From assembly GCA_024529925.1 (NCBI GenBank), contig JAFEUB010000795.1, positions 992,001-1,056,000 on the forward strand: a DNA stretch of 64,000 nucleotides. Direction: 5' to 3'. The notes beneath the pieces were generated by a model, which was given only the letters and a program-made list of their open reading frames with translations, made no database searches and had not been told where the DNA came from. Both the position numbers and the translations under genes were made by a program. Positions within the stretch are counted from its first letter, which is position 1. Each line of letters starts with the position of its first letter. The stretch comes from Ophthalmolycus amberensis (lineage: Eukaryota; Chordata; Actinopteri; Perciformes; Zoarcidae). Below, one piece after another: positions 36,286 through 47,200 of this stretch.

Positions 36286-38498
36286 AAGCATGTTGATCAG
36301 CATCACTGTAAATGAGCCAATGTAAGTAAAGTTACTAGGTTTTAACTGCCAGCCAGCAACATCATGCATACTTACAAGTCAATCACTCCCTTCCACGGCC
36401 AACCATGCCATTGTGGAGTGAAGTTGTAGACATCCGGTGGAGTGGTATTAGCCAGAATGTATCTCTGTCATTCCATAACTTCACAATAGTATATGTAGGC
36501 AGCAGCTTTTTTTTTTACTACACAGTATATTTCCAAGAATATCAAAAAAAAAGGCAACTGCACTGTGATGTTGAAATGAGCAGATGTAAAGATTACTCTC
36601 TCAAGTTGAGTGCTTATTGACAGGAGGTTAGTACGGTAATGGAAATCATTCTTTAAAGTCACAATCATCTAATCAGTTTGCATTGAATGAAGATACACCA
36701 TCATTTGTTTTGTTTCAGTTGTTTGTGTCTGAGAGCATTATCCTGGGGACACTGTCGGCCTTTGTCAAGTTACTCCATCTCAAGCTGATGTAACACTGGT
36801 ACATTTATAAATCTAACTTTGATTTTAAGATGAGCACTGACATATATAGATTTTATTTTCCGCATATTCATTCAATGTGGCTATTTATTCCATGGCTCAA
36901 AACAAGTCCATATCCACGAGTATGGATTAAATGAATTCTACAGAGACTTGGTTGGATAAGGGAATATCATTGTATGCCAATTATACAGCTGGAGCAAATT
37001 TACTCATTTATTTATGCGTCCCGGTGTGGCTCAGATAAGAGGTCTCCTTCATCCCCTGTGGGTGTCTCTGCTTAGATATTATTCGTGACTATTCTTTTTT
37101 TGATTGAACAACTCATTGAATGAGAAAAAATGTGTCAGTGCATTGATGCAGTGCATCAATGCACTGACACTACCTAAAGACAGACTGTGATTGAATATAT
37201 GGATGTTTTATGTGAGCAATGAAGTTTTCATAATTGCATGAAACATCTCAATATCCAAACGCAATGCTGAGGGACTTGAGCCTTCCAACTGAAGCATGGA
37301 ACCGCGATCTGCTGAGAGTCAATCTGAGAAACAGCTGGACTTGTCAGATACACTTAATAGTGACTATATCCTTTGTGAAAGATCTGGCTTACGCATAGTA
37401 ATGAATAATGAGTGTGATAGAGGGAAATATCAAAGGCACATCCAACGCAAGTTGTTGTATGATCTAATGAAATGTCACTGTATAATGACTTAACACTGCG
37501 ATAACAAATGCAGGCTAATGAGTAGTGAAACAGGCAACATTGCTCTATCTTTTATATTGTTAGTATAAGTATGTTGACACTGTGGTGACATTTGTTTTGC
37601 ATTATGTCATAGCTGATGGTTTAACAACCATCTCAGGACATTTGTTGAGCCAATTCTTTTAATTTTTAAAGAACGGGTTCATGATTTTGCAAAGGGAAAT
37701 GTCTTGTTTCCACGCTACTTTGGTTTGTTCTGCCCCATGAGACAAGCTTACTGGAGCTAAGGGGACCCATGCATGCCATTACACCTGACAGCATGTTGAA
37801 TTTAATTCTCATTGTAGTGACAAGGGAGCTACTTCAGATTGGAAAATTGTATCTTAGGTCTCCTGCATGCTGCTTATCATTGATTCATAGAGAACAGAAT
37901 AAACTCCTTGTAAATGGATAAATATGCATGTTATGTGTCCATTCTCCTTTCCTAAAATTGCAGCTGCAGTTATCTGCCTTTGTCACTTCCAGCCATGCCC
38001 TCTGCCAGCTCAGCTTTTAAGGCTCTGGCAGGCAGGATGGAGCTTATATTTAACAAAGCTGACAGGTTGGACAGTAATGCAGTTGTCTGGGCTTTTATTT
38101 CTTACTTGGGGTTGGATTTTGAAAACCACAGCACATCAGAATGAAGTGCTTTCCGACAGCACCCGCATGAAAGTTAAACTGCAGCGTGCATACCCGCTGC
38201 AACAAGACATGCATTAAAAAGCATGTCTCCACAGTCTGGAAGAGCTCTCCAGGTTAAAACTGAATGTGGACAAACTTTTAGAAAGTTTTGGTAATTACTA
38301 CATTTATTCAAAATAGATATTTTTCTTTTGTTTAATATTTTATAAATGATATCTTTAGAACAGTTGTGGGGCTTAAAAAATATGCATGTTGTGCTTCAGA
38401 AAGAATGTTCTATGTCTGCACATAGAAACTTTGGCCTGATGATGGAGAGAAAGAAAAGGTTAGCAGACAAGCAAAATATCTGGAGTCAGTCTTTGGAC
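36286..38498. other. Noncoding stretch, with a palindrome listed separately
   Basis: AT-rich unique sequence without recognisable genes. The only notable structure is the palindrome at 37132-37170. Confidence 0.5.
37132..37170. repeat. Near-perfect 39-base palindrome
   Basis: The left arm GTGTCAGTGCATTGATGCA (37132-37150) and the right arm (37152-37170) are exact reverse complements, 19 bases each, with one unpaired G at 37151. The flanking bases do not continue the symmetry. With no real loop it is not a microRNA-type hairpin. It could be a cruciform-forming site, a dimeric protein-binding site or the scar of a template-switch event. Confidence 0.97.
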
Positions 38499-40580
38499 AA
38501 GGCAAGGCAAGGCAAGGCAAGTTTATTTGTATAGCACATTTCAACAACAAGGTAATTCAAAGTGCTTCACATAAAACCATTAAAAGCATCAAAACACAAG
38601 GCAAAAGAAAAGGAGATTTCAAAAACAATTAAAAAACAGTGTAAGAAATAAAATGCAGTAGTAAAATGCAGAAATGCAGGAAATTGATTAATATATTAAT
38701 TGAACGTGGTTCAATTAAAGGCAGCAGCAAACAGAAAGGTCTTCAATCTTGATTTAAATGAGCTGAGGGTCTCAGCAGACCTGCAGCTTTCTGGGACTTT
38801 GTTCCAGATATGTGGAGCAGAAAAACTGAACGCTGCTTCTCCATGTTTAGTTCTGACTCTGGGAACAGAAAGTAGACCGGTCCCAGACGACCTGAGGGGT
38901 CGGGATGGTTCATAAGGTAGTAGCAGATCGGAGATGTATTTTGGTCCCAAACCATTCAGTGCTTTGTAAACCAACAGCAGGATTTTAAAGTCAATTCTTT
39001 GTTGGACAGGAAGCCAGTGCAAAGACCTCAGAACTGGAGTGATGTGGTCCACCCTCCTGGTCTTAGTGAGGACTCGAGCTGCAGCGTTCTGAATCAGCTG
39101 CAGCTTTCTGACGGATTTTTTACAGAGACCTGTAAACACACCGTTACAGTAGTCCAGTCTGCTGAAGATAAATGCATGGACAAGTTTTTCCAAATCCTGT
39201 TGAGACATAAATCCTCTAATCCTTGATATATTCTTCAGGTGATAGTAGGCTGATTTTGTAATTGTCTTGCTATGGCTGTTCAGGTTGAGGTCTGAATCCA
39301 TAACTACACCTAGATTTCTGGCTTGGTTTGTGGGTTTTAACATCAGTGACTGAAGCTGAGCGGTGATTTTCAATTGTTCGTCCTTGGTACCAAAAACAAT
39401 TACTTTGTTCAATGCAGTTACCCAGCCCTTGTATGGGATTATAGTCCCCTGGTGACATAGTTATGTAGATTTGTGTGTCGTCTGCATAATTATGATAACA
39501 CACTTTGTTGTTTTCCATAATCTGAGCTAGTGGAAGCATGTAGATGTTGAACAGAGGAGGCCCCAGTATTGAACCTTGGGGAACACCACATGTCATTTTA
39601 GTCAGCTCTGATGTGTAATCAGCTACAGACACAAAGTATTCTCGGCCCTTCAAGTAGGATTCAAACCAGTTAAGTGCTGTGCCAGAGAGTCCCACCCAGA
39701 TTTTTAGTCTTTCTAGGAGTATGGCATGATCGACCGTGTCGAATGCAGCACTGAGATCTAGTAACACTAAGACTGAACTTCTGCCATTGTCTATGTTTAA
39801 GTGGATGTCGTTGAAAACCTTAACAAGAGCAGTTTCAGTGCTGTGGTGCTGTCGAAAGCCTGACTGGAAAACATCAAAGCAGTTATTTACGGCCAAGAAG
39901 TCGGTCAGCTGTTGGAAAACCGCTTTTTCAATTATTTTACTTAAAAATGGGAGGTTTGATATTGGCCGATAATTTTTCATCGTTGCGGAGTCTAAACTAG
40001 CTTTCTTTAGGAGTGGTTAAATAACTGCAGTTTTTAGGGCTTGTGGGAAGACACCTGAGAGAAGGGATGTGTTTACAATTTGTAAAAGATCAGTGGTCAT
40101 GCAGTTTGAAATATTTTTCAAAAAGTGTGTTGGTAGAATATCCAAGCAGCAGGGATGACTTCAGATGTTGTATGATGTCTTCTAGGCTTCTACGGCCGAT
40201 TGAATGAAATTGTGTCATGATATTTGAATGGATGTTAGATCGGGACAACACATATCCTGTGGTTGATGTGGAGGCACTGACTGCTTGTCTAATTTTCTGA
40301 ATTTTGTCAGGTGGCAAATTGATTGCATGCCCAGGTGGATTGGAGTTCAGCAGCTACCGACACTGGAGGGTTTGTTAGCCTGTCGACGGTAGCAAATAAG
40401 GCGCGTGTATTGTTCTTGTTTTTGGTTATGATGTCAGAGAAGAATGACTGCCTTGCATTTCTAAGTTCCAAATTATAATTGCGAAGTCTCTCTTTATAGA
40501 TGTCACAGTGAACCTGGAGATTAGTTTTTCGCCACCTGCGCTCAGCTTTCCGACACTCTCGTTTCTGTATTTCGTTTCTC
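38499..40580 (-). mobile_element. L2-clade LINE, 5'-truncated
   Basis: Read on the minus strand, the element enters inside ORF2, between the endonuclease and reverse transcriptase domains (EIQKRECRKAERRWRK, then NARQSFFSDIITKN). It continues through reverse transcriptase and the C-terminal domain to a stop at 38711-38713, then an untranslated region and four TTGCC units plus TT. No endonuclease domain or ORF1 is present; beyond about 40580 the sequence is a T-rich pyrimidine stretch unrelated to L2. Its last 251 bases are identical to 16546-16796. Target-site duplications were not found. Assignment to L2 rests on the reverse transcriptase style and the fish L2 C-terminal signature. Confidence 0.93.
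38711..40580 (-). pseudogene. L2 ORF2 remnant (reverse transcriptase)
   Basis: ORF2 of L2 LINEs makes an endonuclease/reverse transcriptase that copies the element's RNA at a nicked target. Here the endonuclease is absent. The reverse transcriptase motifs are clear in the frame starting at 39980: NYRPISNLPFLSKIIEK; LLDLSAAFDTVDH, carrying the first catalytic Asp; GVPQGSILGP; and YADDTQIY (codons near 39477-39488), carrying the catalytic Asp pair. The C-terminal frame 39412-38711 reads LDYCNGVFTGL, HWLPVQQRIDFKILLLVYKAL and SFSAPHIWNKVP to a natural stop. Lesions seen are a frame change near 40320 ('CNQFAT' then stop), a one-base shift near 40085, an in-frame TAA at 40017-40019 replacing a codon before PLLKKASLD, and a small deletion with frame change near 39415 that removes roughly twenty residues normally found between 'LGNCIEQ' and 'VIVFG'. 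The copy cannot make a working enzyme. Confidence 0.93.
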
Positions 40581-42917
40581 TATTTCTATTTCTCTATTAT
40601 GGACACCAATTATTTAGACTGTAATAAATAATTTGATGTTAAACTTAGCCTGGAATCAAAGTATGTGTGTTCTGATGGTGGTGCAACAAATAAAAGTGGT
40701 GCTACAAAAAAAGTCCGGCCAACATCAAGCCATTGAGACTCATCATCTGAGGAACACAAATATCCGTATACACAATATGTTATGCAATCTAGTTGTAAAG
40801 AAATCTTGCATTTGACCAAAGTGTTGCAGACTGACCTACTGGCTGACCAACATATCCTCCAACTTCTTTCTTTTCATCACAAACAACACCTGCCCAAAGT
40901 AAGCAGCACGCAATTCCATAACATGGATTGAAAACACATTGCTTTATCAATATTGATAATCATATCTCTGTTCTTTTAAGGAACAGCAAACTAGAAAGAT
41001 TTTACCTTTAATGAAGATATGTTTTTGAATTGCATGGATTATTCACATGCAGCTTTAGGATTTTGCCTTCATCCTGCCTTCGCTGAGAACATACTGAAAC
41101 TCTCCATGATGTGAGCCATTAAGTAAACAAATTAATGCTAATCTAGATAACATTAACACATGTAAGTTCACGTTTGCAAATAGTTGGTTGGAATTCTAAA
41201 CTTCTAAAAGATTAGAATAACAAGATATTTTTGTATGTCACGGTTACCATGACATTTCTGGTTAGCATTGTATATTGTTGTATGCAAGCTAATGGAGCCA
41301 AACAGCAGGCTTTGAGATAACCTCAGAAGGACATTCCAGTTTTATACGGACACAGAGGTTTACTGGTTACCAAAAGCTGGATGCAAAGAGAACCCGGCTG
41401 CCAGGCAGCTGGTCCTCTTCACATTCACTTATGGGGACACCCGCAAAAGCAAGCCCACACTACAGCTGGAAACCATCAGGATGAAAAGTTGAGACTATGG
41501 GCCTTCCCTCCCCGTGCCCAAAGAAAGTCTTGGCACGGTCTTTTATCTGCGCGTGTAAATGTGTCATTCTCCATTTATTCTTCTCATATTCTAAGGATAA
41601 AGGAATTAACCAAACCTTTTTCCTCGAATTGAAAATCCTGTTTATTTGATTTAGCCTTTTGATTGGTCAGTCGTGAAAATACATCTGTCACTAGATTGAT
41701 CGTATCCTCGAGACAATTTTACTTGCTCTGATCATTTTGATTTGACCCGAGGCTATAGTACAACACTGCCCCTTTTTATGACAAATGTTAAGACATCATT
41801 ACAAAACATACATTCAAAATAACACCTTGGGCCTGCTGAATTTAAATCACTGACCAAAAGAAAACTGATGCAAATGCTAGATTTCTAGGATGAAGGATTG
41901 CTTGCAAGAAAGAAAGAAACAACCAATACAGAAACAAGAAACAGATAATGATCCAGTTTCGGGGGGCAACGATGAATGAGAATAGCCAACAACAATTGCT
42001 TCAATAGGGAAATAGGAAATTACTAAGTATCCTCTGCCTAGTCCATTAATGTGGCTGGGACATGAACCAAGACTTCCTGAATTGACAGGAAGCCATACAC
42101 ATGTTGCCACTGAGTGATGGAGTGTGTACAGGAAAAGGGCGGGGTTGGTGGAGGCTTGTGGACCTGGCATGCCCAGACAAAAACATTGTGTGATGAGCGC
42201 TACTCAGTGTGTTTAGAGCCTGGGATGGCCATTCATCCACACCAGTCAGGCCTCCATGGCAGTGATTAGCATTGTCATCCTCATTTCCAGGCCCTGTGTG
42301 CAGATGGCCCGCATGCTGGAGGTGCCAGCATAAGAGTGGCTGTTCTCTCTCACATAATCACTCTCTGGCCTCTGCTCTCATCTGTCCTCCTTATTTCCAT
42401 AAAAAAGTATTCTAGGAAAATTTGTATGGCTGTTTTATGTTCTTCATTATAGCTCTGGATTATCAAGAATAGACTTGCCAGCGCGTATGCACTGATGAAT
42501 GTTTCTGTGGTACTGGTGACGCAATTGTGGTGTTTCTTTCGAATGACTCATATTGGCATGGCCAACATTTGATCTTTTTAAATCGAGTAAAATCAGTTTC
42601 ATGCTGCAATATAAAAACACATAGCTGTAGTAGAAGATGGCAGTTTAGCGCAGCAGAGGGAGAGGTCTGATCAGCAGACTGCCTGGGGCACTACAGGGCT
42701 GCCGTGGGCTCTTCGCGGCCTCTGTAGATATTCACAGCAATTAGGCCCCACTACGAGGCCTGTGGAGAAGAAAGTACTGTAGACAAACAGGATATGGCAT
42801 GTCAGTTTGATACCACATCACCATGCAAAATTGTCTGATAAGCTAATTTGGAACCTTTGACAACAACCTTTGACTCGTCTCGCATGGCCTTGTTTCACTC
42901 GTCTATATGTCTACTCT
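40581..42917. other. Noncoding stretch, nothing recognised
   Basis: It starts with a T-rich pyrimidine segment beside the L2 5' break. No gene, RNA or known repeat was recognised. A POU octamer word lies at 41868-41875. Confidence 0.5.
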
Positions 42918-42942
42918 CTCTTCTTCTTCTTCTTCTTCTTCT
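42918..42942. repeat. (TTC)n microsatellite
   Basis: TTC repeats inside a longer pyrimidine-rich run (about 42913-42970). Confidence 0.93.
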
Positions 42943-43794
42943 CTCTTCTGTGCTCTACTCTGCTCTCCTCACCCCTCCTCTCATCTCAAAACCAAGATGA
43001 TAGACCTAATAATTAAAGCAATTCTTTATGGGTTGGAAAGCTCCAGAGCATCTGTGTGTGTCAGACTCCTGACATGATACAGAGGGACAGCAAAACTATT
43101 AAATATCCATCATGCCACGCCACATCAGTTCTAATGCAATCAGAAACACATGAGTACGTCGGCTAAGTCCCCTTCCATCCACAATGATTAAAGAAGTCTT
43201 TAATTTCAAAGACAAATAAAAAATGCAGGATCATTTTATCAAAAATGTAAATGACCTGTCTCTTTGCATGACACTTACCGGCAACAGAGCAGGAGCTAAT
43301 ACGAAAGTCTGTACACTACTGTGAACAGCAACGCAGGGACCACGTTCTCTTGATGACCATTATCCTAATAAGATGTTAGTGTCCCATGCTGTATGCTCCT
43401 TACTTATCCGTCGTCCAACATGGACAGCAGAGGACAAAGACATCTTGTCACTGAAAGACAATGAGGTGATGCAATAGAGTGGACATTGTCTCCCTACAGT
43501 ATAATATTAACTCCTCTGTCAGGTCCTTCACAATGTGTCGTTTGCATTTAGGAATTAAATATAGGGAGTCCTTTATTTTTAGACAAACAGTTTTCAGGCT
43601 ACTTTCTTCATTATCCTCAATAACTTGAAATGGGTTAATAATGACACTGCTTAGATGATAATTATGAAATGTTTAAAAAAAAACTAATTGCTATGTAAAG
43701 ATATAGAGTAGTAATGGCATCCTGAGCAGAGAATGTAGACACACTCCCTCTGTGTGTGTTGTTATTAGAGCTTTTCTTTTCTTTGTTTTGCTAG
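42943..43794. other. Noncoding stretch, nothing recognised
   Basis: Unique sequence between the pyrimidine run and the CpG-rich block. Confidence 0.5.
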
Positions 43795-44212
43795 CCGGGC
43801 GGGCCAGGCATGCATGTTACTGCACGTGAATCCTTCCTTTTGAAACTGTTGGCCCTCCCCGTTTCCTACCTTCCCTGCATTCGTGTTCATATTCCACTGG
43901 CTAGCCGCTCTGCAAGGTGCCATACCCGAGCCAGGCACGCGTGGGAGAGCAGTGCTCATACTGCGGTTACCGTTGATAACGCCGTCCCGCCACCGTGGGT
44001 CGTCTCCGGAGTCAGCTTGCCCTCGTTGTGTGTGAGCTAACCCTCATTTACACTGTTAGCTCTGTCAGCACTGTTGCTGTTGTTAGCACTGTTAGCGCCG
44101 GTGATAATGCCCTCCCGACCCCTCGCCCTATTTCGGCTCAGCCACCTCCATGTTTGCCTGTGACGTCAGAGCCAGATGGTGTGGAGGCAACCCCGGCCAG
44201 ACTCTGAATTGA
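43795..44212. promoter_or_regulatory. CpG-rich island with a CRE palindrome
   Basis: This is the most GC- and CpG-rich segment of the window, with about two dozen CpG dinucleotides in roughly 420 bases against an AT-rich, CpG-poor background. It includes a full cAMP-response palindrome TGACGTCA at 44161-44168 and repeated 'actgttagc' units (about 44050-44100). It may be a small CpG island or promoter, or the GC-rich remnant of a transposon, since 'gttagc' strings are common in fish transposon ends. Overlapping frames of 76 and 70 codons have no domain. No TATA box or nearby first exon was recognised. Confidence 0.4.
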
Positions 44213-47200
44213 ATAATAATAATAGCCCCTTTAATGACGCAAATATCTCAAATAAATGTATTATTTGTGAATTTCATTCTGATACTCCCACTGACATGTC
44301 ATGTTCACACTCTCTTCTTCTTTAGCACCCTATTATACTGGAAAATACATTTTCTTTCTTTGGCCAATCTAGACGCATGTGAGGGATGAAATACATAACA
44401 GTAATTTGACTTGGCTTAAATGACATTTGAATTTGACAGCAAAGGGGAAAGGAGATACGACAACACAGAGAGTGTGCAGGATACGGAGGGAATGTCAGAA
44501 CTGGTTCGCATTCAACACAGCCCAGCGCCTCTATTGCTCTCATGTTTATGCAAAGAAAGACTGAACTCTTTTGATTCTACAGTGAAGCTTTTGATTTGGC
44601 TTTTGAGTGTCTACTGGCAGCCTTTCAACACTGTACTTCAGGTTCAGGCATTCACTTATCAAGCTCAGGTGGGGCAGGGCATGGGCGTGAGTGAGTGTGG
44701 ATGACAAATGTATGGAGCTGGAAAAAATTATTATTTGGGAAGCTGCATCACCTTTTTTTAGTTAAAGTGCTTTTTTTTTTTTTTTTTTACATGAAGATCA
44801 GGAAGTGCCGTGTCAACAAACCCAAGCTGTCCTCGATGCAAGTTTCTCCAAAGTTTTTATGAGTTTTAAATATCCTTTTGACAAAAGCTTTACTCAGTCT
44901 AATGTCAGGAGCACAGCTGTAGCTATCAACTGTTTGTTGGTAATAAAGTATTCTACTAGTTATTCTGGGAGTTAATCAAGTAATAAGTATAACCTTTTTT
45001 TAAAAGCAACATATGATGAATATTAAATTAAGCTTATTAAAAATATATAATAAATTCACTTATAGGGTCAATAAAGAGAGTCAGCTAATGGTGTGAAAGT
45101 TATTTAAATCTGTGCACAGGTTGGTTGAGTAATAGTTTTCACAGGATTATTAATTCAATAATTCCTTGTTCCTAGTCAAGAGATATCTTTGTTTACCATA
45201 ATCTAATGACAAACTATAATGCAGAAATGTTGTATTGTTTGGAAGATCCCTCCACTCTCAAAAGTATAAAGAGGACATCTGCCCTGTATCTCAGAGTGGC
45301 AGAGCCATATACTATTGATTAGAGATGTGAAAGCAATGAATGGAAACAGTCCCATGTAGTGAGGGGTAACTGGGGTCAAACGCAGGGGTGCTGTTATCCA
45401 GGAGGGTCCCAGACTACATTAGCCAGCAGCTCACCTAGAGATCCCCCAAATGATCTACTGAGCCTGTCAACCACAGGGTGGGGGTGAGGGGTGCCGGGTA
45501 GCAAGTCAGCTAACATGACGAGGGAGCCATACAAATAAATCACAATTCACTCAGGGAGCAGTCACACTCAATGACATATTCACTGGCTGGCTCTACAGCT
45601 CATTTGATAACGCTCTTGCCACGTCATTCATTTCTCTGAAGGATGAAAGGGAGGCTGAAAATGTCATCAGCTCACTGAGGCAGGGACACCAGTGACTCAG
45701 AATAAAGAGGGAGGGAGGTGCCTCATAATTAATTAAGTTTTTTAACCCTGCTACAGCGACATCCCACTATTTTCCGGGGGTCTTTCAATTAGACATGCAT
45801 TGTAATTAAATGCTGTGTCACAGGGCTGTTGGGGCTTGCCAGATTTATGTCCCAGGATAAGTTACTGCCATTCATTATCATGATGGATAGCACAGCATAA
45901 AAGGAATATTGTTAGGGTCCCTTTAGGAAAGCCGTAGCAATTGCATAATAATAAAAAGAAATCTCGTACTCTTGTCCCCTCTCCTGTTCACCATGCGGAA
46001 ACGGTTATATTTCAAATCTAGGTTTGCAACTTTGTTGCAAAGAGGATCAGTAACTTAATCACTAACAGTTAGACACAAATCTCTGAAACGCCATTGATAA
46101 GATATATTTACCACATCAAGTGACTTACTTTTAGAAATGATAGCTTTGCAAACAATTGCAGCAGTTTTTTTCACAAGATAATGAAGTGGTATAACACAAA
46201 CAATATACATTTGCAACGGTTTCCCCCTAGATGTAATACTGTATCAAAGCCAGCAAACGCTCTCTTTTCTTAAGAGTAAAGAAAGTGAGTGAGAGACACA
46301 GACAGAGGATGGCTCCTCGGTACTCTGGCCTTACTACAGTATGTGGCTTACTGTGAAGCTAGAAGAGAAGCCTGAAAATGTGCCAGCACAACAGAAGCAA
46401 GGCAGAGACACTCATCTTTGGACGTGTCTTCAGGACATGGTGTTGTCATCTTGACAGCACAACTTTTGTGTTAGATGTACTTTCAAGTCTAGGATCCCCA
46501 CCTTACTTCAGAAAAGCCAATGCTCTCATCAGTGTCTCTCTGTATAGCCTGAGATCACACGCGCTGTGTTGTTTTACTTTCTATAGATTCCGTAGATCTA
46601 TACACTGTACAGTTTGTACACGTAGCTTAGCCTAGATATTTATCTTTTGCATAATAGTGCATTTAGTCTTTATTATTTTTAACAAGTAAAAAATGATCTG
46701 ATAAAAAACACTTTGTTTTCCCAACATTAAAGGTGGAAGATCTGAGATTAGGAGCACCTTGAATGCCTCTCAATGGCTTTCAACATGTCGACGGTGAGCC
46801 GGCAGCTCATAGCGAACAGTGTTTACCTGAGGGGGAACTGGAGGGTGACTTAACCAGTGTTGCACGCTCACATGCATTAACATGCACTAAAAGCACGCAC
46901 GGCTGGCCCGGCTATGTCAACAAAGCAAGGAGAAGCTTGGATAACAAAACACACACAGAGGGAGAGTGGCTTCATTCTCTGCCTCAGATAGACATTACTC
47001 CATTATATCTTTACATAGCAAATAGTGTTTGCTACATTAATGTCCGGAATGTTAAATACAGTTCCTTAAAAATATTAAAAGCAATTGGAAAGAACTGCAA
47101 TATCCTGCTTTTACATAGCTGGTGGCAATGCTTCAACTACCAGCCTGATGTGCTGTTTTATGTTGTTGCTGGTTAAGTGAACCAAATGTAGTGATTACTG

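Noticed and set aside
37132..37170. MicroRNA precursor
   Set aside because: The palindrome has only one unpaired base at the apex and no flanking stem, so it cannot form a normal precursor loop.
38499..38525. Tandem GGCAA units as an independent microsatellite
   Set aside because: They are the 3' tail of the L2 element, with the same unit count in the copy at 16775-16796.
46763..47176. 137-codon plus-strand frame
   Set aside because: No recognisable motif and no splice or promoter context; length is compatible with chance in 64 kb.
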